This document shows, one piece after another, positions 22,431 through 28,995 of a DNA stretch of 31,352 bases. The DNA comes from DATLMR01 sp035634255 (lineage in GTDB: Bacteria; Acidobacteriota; Blastocatellia; UBA7656). The notes under the pieces are model-generated. The model saw only the letters and a list, made by a program, of their open reading frames with translations. It did no database searches and was not told where the DNA came from. The position numbers and the translations under genes are program-made. The number at the start of each line of letters is the position of its first letter. Within the stretch, counting starts at the first letter, position 1. The DNA lies in NCBI GenBank assembly GCA_035634255.1, contig DASQDI010000101.1:1-31352 (forward strand), given 5' to 3'.

Positions 22431-22808
22431 ATGATAGCAGCCATCGGCGTAGACATAGTTGAGATTGCGCGGGTCGAGCAGTCGATTGAGCGGCAGGGCT
22501 CGCGCTTCAAAGAGCGGGTCTTTACCGCGGCCGAGATCGCCTACTGTGAGGCCCGCCCGTCGAAGGCCGCGAGCTACGCCGCGCGGTTCGCCGCGAAGGA
22601 AGCAGTCATGAAGGCTCTCGGCACGGGATGGGGCGGCGGGGTCGGCTGGCAGCAGGTCGAAGTAATCTGCGGGGAGAAAGGCGCGCCCTCCCTCTCCCTT
22701 TCCGGCCGCGCGCTCGAACTGTTGAATGAGCTCGGGGCTACCAGAGCCCACCTGTCCCTGAGCCATTCGGAGAAGGTCGCCATAGCACAGGTGATCTTGG
22801 AATCTTAG
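22431..22808 (+). CDS. acpS: Holo-[acyl-carrier-protein] synthase
   Basis: AcpS transfers phosphopantetheine from CoA to acyl carrier protein. The 125-residue product begins MIAAIGVDIVEIARVEQSIERQG; D8 and E57 (RFAAKEAVMKALG) are the magnesium ligands. The C-terminal half has GAPSLSLSGRA and LSLSHSEKVAIAQVIL, the family signature. Length fits (about 120). Lies 53 nt after rnz, possibly cotranscribed with it. Confidence 0.95.
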   Translation: MIAAIGVDIVEIARVEQSIERQGSRFKERVFTAAEIAYCEARPSKAASYAARFAAKEAVMKALGTGWGGGVGWQQVEVICGEKGAPSLSLSGRALELLNELGATRAHLSLSHSEKVAIAQVILES

Positions 22809-22863
22809 GGCCGAAGGGCTCTGCTTTATGTCCTCCCCTCTGCGCCGAAGGCAGTGCCTTATC

Positions 22864-22892
22864 TTGACCGCCATTGGCGGGGTGGTTATCCT
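22864..22892 (+). promoter_or_regulatory. Promoter with internal dyad upstream of the B12-binding regulator
   Basis: TTGACC (22864-22869), a 17-nt spacer, TATCCT (22887-22892): 5/6 and 4/6 matches at ideal spacing. Overlapping the -35 and spacer is an inverted repeat CCGCC-ATT-GGCGG (22868-22880), placed where a repressor would block polymerase. The next gene's MerR-type N-terminus makes autoregulation plausible. Confidence 0.5.
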
Positions 22893-22912
22893 ACCAATCG
22901 GTCGGGCTTGCC

Positions 22913-23797
22913 ATGTTTTCTAACTCTATGAAGCGTCTCTATTCGACTACGGACCTGGCGAGATTGTGGGATGTCAGCGAGTCCACCATCAAGAGGTGGG
23001 CCGATGCCGGTCTGCTCAAATGCAACAAGACCATGGGCGGCCACCGGAAATTCGACCTGGACGAGGTCTGTAGATTTCAGAATCAAAATGTGCTGGTCGC
23101 GCCGCAACAGAGGGGGCTGAAAGAGAACACCGGCGAGTTGGATAAGTTTCTCGCCGCCTCCGACTTTTCGCGGCTCGTCTGCATGTACAAGGAGAAGGCC
23201 CTGGCCGGGGACGAGCGCACCATCGCCGCTCTGGTCACGCAGGCCTTCATGCATGGCATGTCGGTGCCGACGATCTGCGAGAAGATAATCAAGCCAGCCA
23301 TGGCGGAGGTCGGCGAGCTGTGGCGCGTCGGCAAAGCCGAAGTGTACGAGGAGCACCTGGCCACCTTCGCGACCCTGCACGCGCTGGCGGAGCTTCAGGC
23401 CCTCATCCCCAGGAAGCCCGGCCATGGCCGCCTCGCCCTGGTCGGGTGCTCGGAAGGGGAGTTCCATCAGGTCGCTTCGGTGATGGTGCGACACATTCTG
23501 GAAATGGAAGGCTGGCGGGTCATCTGTCTGGGCACCCACACGCCCCTCTTCTCTTTCGGCGATGCCATCAACAGGTTCAAGCCGGAACTGGTCTGCATAT
23601 CGACTACGATACTGTACAACCTGGAGCGCGTCGCCCGCGATTACAGCGCCCTGCACCGCACGGCGTCGAAGCAGGGGGCCAGAATCATCGTCGGCGGGAT
23701 CGCCCTCGAAAACGAGAGCGTGCGCGCGCGCTTTCGGGGGGCCCTTTACGTGAGCACCCTCTACGAACTCGTGAAGCTGCTCAGGGAGATGGGGTAG
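22913..23797 (+). CDS. MerR-type regulator with cobalamin-binding domain (CarH/LitR-like)
   Basis: The N-terminal MerR-like winged helix (about residues 8-55) is YSTTDLARLWDVSESTIKRWADAGLL...GGHRKFDLDEV. A four-helix cap domain follows, with W137 and E147-H148 (VGELWRVGKAEVYEEH), the W-x9-EH signature of light-sensing CarH proteins. A Rossmann-type B12 domain follows, with E-F-H185 in place of the D-x-H of DxHxxG, the STTI segment and VGGIAL. The histidine that could coordinate cobalt is kept, but the D and G of the motif are E and A. The start is uncertain: ATG 22913 (294 residues) or ATG 22928 (289); a TTG at 22874 would lie upstream of the predicted transcription start. No carotenoid or photolyase genes are adjacent. 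Confidence 0.85.
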   Translation: MFSNSMKRLYSTTDLARLWDVSESTIKRWADAGLLKCNKTMGGHRKFDLDEVCRFQNQNVLVAPQQRGLKENTGELDKFLAASDFSRLVCMYKEKALAGDERTIAALVTQAFMHGMSVPTICEKIIKPAMAEVGELWRVGKAEVYEEHLATFATLHALAELQALIPRKPGHGRLALVGCSEGEFHQVASVMVRHILEMEGWRVICLGTHTPLFSFGDAINRFKPELVCISTTILYNLERVARDYSALHRTASKQGARIIVGGIALENESVRARFRGALYVSTLYELVKLLREMG

Positions 23798-23819
23798 CGA
23801 CCCGCCCTTCGACCGACGC

Positions 23820-23853
23820 AAAAAAGCGGAGGTCTTCAAACCTCCGCTTTTTC
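23820..23853. terminator. Bidirectional intrinsic terminator
   Basis: A-run (23820-23826), GCGGAGGT (23827-23834), loop CTTCAA, ACCTCCGC (23841-23848), T-run (23849-23853, continuing CTTTTT). A perfect 8-bp GC stem flanked by A and T tracts, so it works in both directions between the convergent regulator and sigma factor genes. Confidence 0.92.
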
Positions 23854-23881
23854 TTTTTATTCTCGCTCGGCTGCTCGCGCC

Positions 23882-25408
23882 TTACGCGACGGTCAAGAAT
23901 TCCCGCAGCGTCTGGCCTTCCTCAAGCTCGCGCAGCTTCGCGAAGGCGCCCGCTTCTATCTGGCGGACCCTCTCTCTTGTGACGGAGAGGTCCTGCCCGA
24001 TCTCTTCAAGGGTGCGCGGCTCGCTCCCCGCATCCAGCCCGTAATGCATCCTCAGAATCTTGGCCTCGCGCGGGGTCAGTTGGGCGAGCGCCCGTTGAAT
24101 CGCGTCGCGCCGCGACCTGTCGAACGTCGCCATGAATGGGTTGGCCGACTCGCCCGCGTCTATGAAGTTGACCGCCGTCTCTCCGTTGTCGTTGGCCGCC
24201 ACGTCCAGGGCTACGGCGTGCTGCGCGAAGCCGAGGGCTTCGTTGACCCTGTCCGCATGGATTTTCAGGCGCTCGGCTATCTCGGACTTGGAAGGGCCGG
24301 AGGCCGTGTCGTCGCCCACTGCGCGGGCCGCCCGCGCGACCTTGTTGATCAGGGTCAACTCGGAGGCGGGCAGCCGGACCGTGCGGCTCTGCGTGTCGAG
24401 CGCGCGCGCCATCGACTGTCTTATCCACCACATCGCATAGGTCGAGAATCGGAAGCCCCGACGCCAGTCGAATTTCTCGACCGCGCGCATGAGGCCGACG
24501 TTCCCTTCCTGTATGAGGTCGAGGAATGGCAGGCCGCGCTTGGTGAATTGCCGCGCGACCGATATCACGAGCCTGAGATTGGACTCGGTCATCTGCTGCT
24601 TGGCCGCGCTCAACTCCTGAGAATCGAGGCTCACCCGCCCCGCCAGCTTTATCATCTCCGACGGCTCGGCCAGACCCTTCTCTATTACCCTGGGCACCGC
24701 GGCCTCCAGGTCTATGCCGGATACCTGCGTCGATACCGCGTCCGCGCGGTCTTTCGCCGCGTGGCCCTCGCCGGGCATCAGCTGTCTGGCGAGCCGCCCC
24801 GCGCCCTCGACCAGAGCGGCCAGCCGCCGCTCTGCGGCCGGGGTGAAAACTATGGACCTGATCGCTCGGGACAGCCGGACCAGCCTTCTCGCCCTGCCCT
24901 CGCCCCGAGCCGCCTTGCTTCTCCGCTTCGACCTTGGCTTGCCGCCCCCGGCCTTCCCGGTTCCGGCCGCGGGTTTGACTTCAGCCTCCAACAGATTGCC
25001 GTATGCGCCGTGAACGTCGGAGAGAACCTTATCGGCGAGCGTGGCGAGCGGCAGAGAGTTCTCCCCCGTCTCGAGGCCCGGAATGCGCTCGATCACCTCG
25101 GCCGCGCTCTCTTCGCCTTTGTCTATGGCGTCCCGCATGTAGATGCAATACTCGGCCACGATGGGAGAGCGCGAAAGGCTCTTCATCAACCGGGACCGCG
25201 CTCGCTCGATGCGCCGCGCCGACCTGACCTCCCCCGCGGCGTCGAGCATCGGAGCGCGGCTCGCCTCCCGCAGGTACATTTTTAATAAATCGGTCCTGTC
25301 AATATCATCCGCGTCTTCCGACCCGGCCCCCTCTTCGTCATATTGCAGGCCGTCCTCGCTCCCGTCTTCAAGGTCGCTCTCTTCAAGCACTATCTCTTCG
25401 TCTATCAT
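23882..25408 (-). CDS. RpoD-like sigma-70 family factor with altered -10 recognition residues
   Basis: A sigma factor of the primary type (508 residues): acidic N-terminus, region 1.2 (DRTDLLKMYLREASRAPML, about 38-54), a long variable segment (85-265), and region 2 (ESNLRLVISVARQFTKRGLPFLDLIQEGNVGLMRAVEKFDWRRGFRFSTYAMWWIRQ). Regions 3 and 4 follow, with TLEEIGQDLSVTRERVRQIEAGAFAKL at 467-492. Region 4.2 keeps the residues for a TTGACA-like -35. In region 2.4 the usual Q..T is Q331..A334, and in region 3.0 the usual H and E of RIPVHMIE are S349 and T352. It is therefore more likely an alternative group 2-type factor than the housekeeping one. RBS GAGGTG precedes the ATG at 25408. Confidence 0.9.
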   Translation of the reverse strand: MIDEEIVLEESDLEDGSEDGLQYDEEGAGSEDADDIDRTDLLKMYLREASRAPMLDAAGEVRSARRIERARSRLMKSLSRSPIVAEYCIYMRDAIDKGEESAAEVIERIPGLETGENSLPLATLADKVLSDVHGAYGNLLEAEVKPAAGTGKAGGGKPRSKRRSKAARGEGRARRLVRLSRAIRSIVFTPAAERRLAALVEGAGRLARQLMPGEGHAAKDRADAVSTQVSGIDLEAAVPRVIEKGLAEPSEMIKLAGRVSLDSQELSAAKQQMTESNLRLVISVARQFTKRGLPFLDLIQEGNVGLMRAVEKFDWRRGFRFSTYAMWWIRQSMARALDTQSRTVRLPASELTLINKVARAARAVGDDTASGPSKSEIAERLKIHADRVNEALGFAQHAVALDVAANDNGETAVNFIDAGESANPFMATFDRSRRDAIQRALAQLTPREAKILRMHYGLDAGSEPRTLEEIGQDLSVTRERVRQIEAGAFAKLRELEEGQTLREFLTVA

Positions 25409-25425
25409 AGCGGCACCTCAATCTT

Positions 25426-25594
25426 ACGTTCAGACGGTTGCCCACTTATCAACCCTCTGACTGACCGTGTTTATTCTACCAAAACGTTCAAATCGTGCGA
25501 AATTAAAAATATTAATACTGTTTAAAGCTCTTTCTAATATGCACAAGGGCGTAAGGGCCCGACCGGTTTATCCTGAAAACGCTCAAAACGTTCA
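25426..25594. repeat. Repeated ACGTTCA motifs in the divergent sigma/ubiB intergenic region
   Basis: ACGTTCA occurs at 25426-25432, 25484-25490 and 25588-25594; the longer AAAACGTTCA occurs at 25481-25490 and 25585-25594, the latter next to the near copy AAAACGCTCA (25576-25585). One copy lies in the spacer of the predicted sigma-gene promoter. The 242-nt region is AT-rich at its centre (25500-25540), unlike the rest of the window. Candidate binding sites for a regulator. Confidence 0.45.
25473..25501 (-). promoter_or_regulatory. Predicted promoter of the sigma factor gene
   Basis: On the minus strand: TTCGCA (25501-25496), a 17-nt spacer, TAGAAT (25478-25473), 4/6 and 5/6 matches. The spacer contains the inverse complement of AAAACGTTCA. 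Transcription would start near 25466, leaving a leader of about 58 nt with one more ACGTTCA copy. Confidence 0.45.
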
Positions 25595-25614
25595 CGGGCC
25601 GATTTATTCCCGGA

Positions 25615-25643
25615 TTGAGGATGGCGGGGGCAATCGCTAAAAT
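25615..25643 (+). promoter_or_regulatory. Predicted promoter of the ubiB-family gene
   Basis: TTGAGG (25615-25620), a 17-nt spacer, TAAAAT (25638-25643), 4/6 and 5/6 matches. The ATG at 25651 is only 7 nt after the -10, so the transcript would be leaderless or nearly so. An AGGAT also lies just before the ATG and could serve as RBS if transcription starts further upstream. Confidence 0.4.
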
Positions 25644-25650
25644 AGGATAG

Positions 25651-27066
25651 ATGAATGACAAAGGGTTTATATCGCGCGCGTTGCGCAGGTTCTATGTTTT
25701 TTGGACGCTGTTTTCTTTTGCGCTGTATGTCTATCTCGATTCCAGAGGGTGGGTGGGCGACGGCGGGATGGGGCGCGAAGAGCGGCTCAGGCGGCAGGCC
25801 CGGAGGTTGCGCGACCGCCTGATTAAGCTGGGCCCGACTTTCATAAAGATGGGGCAGATGCTCGGCACGCGCGCCGACCTCTTACCGATAGAGTACGTGG
25901 ACGAGCTGAGCTTCCTGCAGGACAGGGTCCCGGCCTTCTCGAATGACAAGGCGATGGCGACTATAGAGTCGGACTTGAACCGCCCGCTCGGAGACATCTT
26001 CGCTCACATAGACGAGCAGCCCATCGCCTCGGCGAGCCTCGGGCAGGTCTACCGCGCGACGCTCCTATCGGGCGAAGAGGTCGCGGTGAAAGTGCAGAGG
26101 CCTCTGCTTCACGAGAGCGTCGATTATGACCTTGAGCTGTTGCGGTGGATCGGAGGGTTGCTCAACCGGTTCCCGAAGCTACTTCCGGGGGTCGAATGGC
26201 TCGGCGCAATCGACGAGTTTGACCGCGTGATCCATGAGGAGATGGACTACAGGCGCGAGGCCGCGAGCGCGGAAGAGTTCGCGCGAAATTTCAGCGGGTG
26301 GCCCGCGATCAAGGTGCCCCGCATTCATAAAGATTTTTCCGGCGCGCGCGTTCTCGTCATGGAGTTCATCTCCGGCACGAAGGTCAACGACCTTGAGCGG
26401 CTGCGCTCGGAGGGGCATGACCCGAGGGCTGTCAACGAGCTCTTATACCGCGCCTACTTCAAGCAGCTGCTCGAAGACGGGTTCTTCCACGCGGACCCGC
26501 ACCCCGGCAACCTGCTGGTGATGCGGGACGGCAGGCTCGCCATCTTCGATTTCGGCATGGTCGGGCGCATATCCGAGGACCTCCAGAAGCGCATCATCAA
26601 CGCCTTCTTTCACCTCTACAACCGCGACGTGAATGCGATTGTGGACGACATGATCGGGCTTGGTTTCCTCGCCCCCCACGCCGACCTCGCGTCGTTCAGG
26701 CCGGTCGTGGCCGACGTGTTCAGGCGCAAGCTCGACCTGAAGCTGAGCGAAGTGCGGTTCAAGGAGTTGACCTACGACCTCGCGCCGATAATGTATAAAT
26801 ACCCCATCACGACGCCCTCACACTTCACGTACCTGATCCGCGCACTGATGACGCTCGAAGGGGTCAGCATAGTGATGAACCCGGACTTCAACTTCTTCGA
26901 CGTGGCCCGGCCCTACGTCAGGGATTTCATATTCAGGCGCGAGTCGTCGCAGTTGAGGAGAATGGCCCTCGAATCGTTGCGCGACGCGGGGACCGGCAGG
27001 TTCGAGCTGTCCCGCCTCTGGAGCATGGCTAAGATGGCTTACTCTCTCTACTTCGGAGGGGCTTGA
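25651..27066 (+). CDS. AarF/UbiB/ABC1-family atypical kinase
   Basis: This family of protein-kinase-like membrane-associated proteins is linked to quinone synthesis or lipid trafficking; substrates are uncertain. The 471-residue product has the KxGQ-type motif KLGPTFIKMGQMLGTRADLLP (about residues 58-78), the Ala-rich nucleotide loop ASLGQVYRA, the lysine in VAVKVQRP, and the catalytic-loop and metal motifs HADPHPGNLLV and IFDFGMVG. A hydrophobic stretch at residues 13-26 (FWTLFSFALYVYLD) may be a membrane anchor. No quinone genes adjoin it, so ubiB is not asserted. Convergent with purA. Confidence 0.9.
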   Translation: MNDKGFISRALRRFYVFWTLFSFALYVYLDSRGWVGDGGMGREERLRRQARRLRDRLIKLGPTFIKMGQMLGTRADLLPIEYVDELSFLQDRVPAFSNDKAMATIESDLNRPLGDIFAHIDEQPIASASLGQVYRATLLSGEEVAVKVQRPLLHESVDYDLELLRWIGGLLNRFPKLLPGVEWLGAIDEFDRVIHEEMDYRREAASAEEFARNFSGWPAIKVPRIHKDFSGARVLVMEFISGTKVNDLERLRSEGHDPRAVNELLYRAYFKQLLEDGFFHADPHPGNLLVMRDGRLAIFDFGMVGRISEDLQKRIINAFFHLYNRDVNAIVDDMIGLGFLAPHADLASFRPVVADVFRRKLDLKLSEVRFKELTYDLAPIMYKYPITTPSHFTYLIRALMTLEGVSIVMNPDFNFFDVARPYVRDFIFRRESSQLRRMALESLRDAGTGRFELSRLWSMAKMAYSLYFGGA

Positions 27067-27110
27067 TTCGGGGCCGCCTGAATGAACCGCCTCCGGCTCT
27101 TATTCGGCGT

Positions 27111-28412
27111 CTATTTCATCCACTCGGAGATGTGCGAGCCGTCGCGGATGATCGTTTCGGTTCGCTCGGGCCCGGTGGAGACCATCGCGACCGGCGCTTC
27201 GCACAGTTCCTCGATGCGTCTGATGTAGTCCTTGGCGGCGGGGGGCAGCTCGTCGTAATCGGTGATCCTCGTGGTGGTCGTCTTCCAGCCGGGCGCGGTC
27301 TCGTAGACGGGCTCGCACTCCGCCAGCACGTTCGCGCCGTACGGGATGTCCTTCAGTAATTCGCCCCGGCACCGGTAGCCGACGCATATCTTTATCTCCT
27401 CTATCTCGTCCAGCACGTCGAGCTTGGTCAACGCTATGGCGTCCAGCCCGTTCAGCATGGTCGAGTACCTGACGACGACCGCGTCGAACCAGCCGGTCCT
27501 GCGCGGCCTGCCGGTCGACGCCCCGAACTCGTTGCCGCGCTTTCTGAGGTAAGCGCCCGTCTCGTCGAGAAGCTCGGTCGGGAAGGGGCCGCCGCCGACC
27601 CTCGTGGTGTAAGCCTTCGCGATGCCGAGCGCGCCCGTGATCAGTTTCGGCGCGAGGCCGCTCCCGGCCGCCGCGCCCCCGGAGGTGGCATTCGACGAGG
27701 TGACGAACGGGTAGGTGCCGTGGTCCACGTCGAGCATCGTGCCCTGCGCGCCTTCGAGCAGGACGGACTTGCCGCCCCGCACGCCCTCGTTGAGGAAGGC
27801 GGCGGTGTTTCGGACGAAGGGCTTGAGCTTCAACGCTTCACCCACGAACTCGTCAAAGACCCGCTCGGCGTCGAGAGGCTCCGCGCCCATCGAAGTCAGG
27901 ATGCGGTTCTTCTCCTCCGTGTTATTAAGGATCTTTTCGCGGAGCAGATCAGGGTAGAGCAGGTCTCCCGCCCGCACCCCGGTCCGCGCGGCCTTGTCTT
28001 CATAGGTGGGGCCGATGCCCCGCATGGTCGTCCCCACGCTGTTGGTCCCGAGGCTCTCTTCGCGCACGCGGTCGAGGTAGGCGTGGTAGGGCAGTATCAG
28101 GTGGGCGCGGTCGGAGACGAACAGCCTGCCCTTGCACTCGATCCCCATATCGCGAAGCTCCTGCAGCTCCGAGTTGAAGGCGGCCGGGTCTACGACGACC
28201 CCGTTGCCGATCACGCAGGCGCAGTCCGGGTGGAGGATGCCTGAAGGGATGAGGTGCAGGACGAACTTGCGGTCGCCTATGCGGACCGTGTGGCCCGCGT
28301 TGTGGCCCCCCTGGTACCTGGCCACCATGTCGAAATGCGGCGACAGGATGTCGACGACTTTCCCCTTGCCCTCATCGCCCCACTGGGTTCCGACTACGAC
28401 GATATTTTTCAT
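27111..28412 (-). CDS. purA: Adenylosuccinate synthetase
   Basis: PurA converts IMP and aspartate to adenylosuccinate with GTP, the first committed step to AMP. With the ATG at 28412 the protein has 433 residues: MKNIVVVGTQWGDEGKGKVVD contains the GTP P-loop GDEGKGK and catalytic Asp, and GGHNAGHTV the catalytic His. Then come GIGPTYEDKAARTGVRAGDL, LEGAQGTMLDVDHGTYPFVTSSN, and STGRPRRTGWFD for base and aspartate binding. The frame continues 32 codons further upstream but that part is unconserved. A long structured leader precedes it. Confidence 0.97.
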   Translation of the reverse strand: MKNIVVVGTQWGDEGKGKVVDILSPHFDMVARYQGGHNAGHTVRIGDRKFVLHLIPSGILHPDCACVIGNGVVVDPAAFNSELQELRDMGIECKGRLFVSDRAHLILPYHAYLDRVREESLGTNSVGTTMRGIGPTYEDKAARTGVRAGDLLYPDLLREKILNNTEEKNRILTSMGAEPLDAERVFDEFVGEALKLKPFVRNTAAFLNEGVRGGKSVLLEGAQGTMLDVDHGTYPFVTSSNATSGGAAAGSGLAPKLITGALGIAKAYTTRVGGGPFPTELLDETGAYLRKRGNEFGASTGRPRRTGWFDAVVVRYSTMLNGLDAIALTKLDVLDEIEEIKICVGYRCRGELLKDIPYGANVLAECEPVYETAPGWKTTTTRITDYDELPPAAKDYIRRIEELCEAPVAMVSTGPERTETIIRDGSHISEWMK

Positions 28413-28432
28413 AGTAGCTTTCTGGTCTCGCG

Positions 28433-28488
28433 CCCCGGCCGCGAGGGTTGACCGGCCGGGGAGGCCGAGCGGCTTCGAGTGCTCGGCC
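28433..28488 (-). promoter_or_regulatory. Two strong hairpins in the purA leader
   Basis: CCCCGGCCG (28433-28441) pairs with CGGCCGGGG (28453-28461) over 9 bp with an 11-nt loop, and GGCCGAGC (28463-28470) pairs with GCTCGGCC (28481-28488) over 8 bp with a 10-nt loop. Both are perfect. They lie 20-76 nt upstream of the purA start, inside a leader of about 159 nt if the TATAAT at 28578 is used. I recognise no known purine riboswitch consensus. Confidence 0.5.
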
Positions 28489-28577
28489 CGACGCCCCTGT
28501 CCCCGCACGCTGGATTGTGAGAACCGGTTTATTGGGCGGACGCGCAGGCGCGCTCAAGCTAAGAATTCGCGCCCGTG

Positions 28578-28606
28578 ATTATAAGTGCGGTTGCGCGGTT
28601 AGACTA
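28578..28606 (-). promoter_or_regulatory. Predicted purA promoter overlapping the trxA end
   Basis: On the minus strand a perfect -10 TATAAT (28583-28578) lies 17 nt from a poor -35 (TAGTCT, 28606-28601) that overlaps the trxA stop region. Transcription would start near 28571. The -35 is weak, so an activator or stress sigma might be needed, or purA may be read from trxA. Confidence 0.4.
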
Positions 28607-28951
28607 CCTGCTGGCGGCCTCGGCCCCGAGAGCGCGGTCGATCATTCTGGATATGTTCTCTTTCGAAGTGGTGCCGACCACCCGGTCATTCTCGTTGCCG
28701 CCCCTGAACAGGATCAACGTCGGGATGCCCTTGATGCCGTAGCGCTGGGCGGTCGACGTGCTGTCATCGACGTTGATTTTAACGACCCTGGCCTTACCCT
28801 TATACTTCTCCGCCACCGACTCGACGGTCGGCGCGAGCATGCGGCAGGGCTGGCACCACTCGGCCCAGAAATCGACGAGCACGGGCTGATCCGATTTCAG
28901 GACTTCCGTTTCAAAGTTCTGGTCCGTCACTTCGGTTACGAATTCACTCAT
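28604..28951 (-). CDS. trxA: Thioredoxin
   Basis: Thioredoxin is a cytoplasmic disulfide reductase. The 115-residue product has the thioredoxin fold VLVDFWAEWCQPCRMLAPTVE, with active-site C33 and C36, and the cis-proline loop GIKGIPTLILFRGG. The dipeptide between the cysteines is Gln-Pro instead of the common Gly-Pro. No signal peptide. RBS GGGAGG is 6 nt before the ATG. A perfect TATAAT on the minus strand (29000-28995), overlapping the glgA stop, may be an internal promoter. Confidence 0.95.
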   Translation of the reverse strand: MSEFVTEVTDQNFETEVLKSDQPVLVDFWAEWCQPCRMLAPTVESVAEKYKGKARVVKINVDDSTSTAQRYGIKGIPTLILFRGGNENDRVVGTTSKENISRMIDRALGAEAASR

Positions 28952-28995
28952 TACTGCCTCCCTTGTTCTGACCGTACTGAAAATCCGGAAAAGTA

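Noticed and set aside
28413..28508. Extended start for PurA at 28508
   Set aside because: The added residues are unconserved and are encoded by the two perfect hairpins; the ATG at 28412 gives the family N-terminus.
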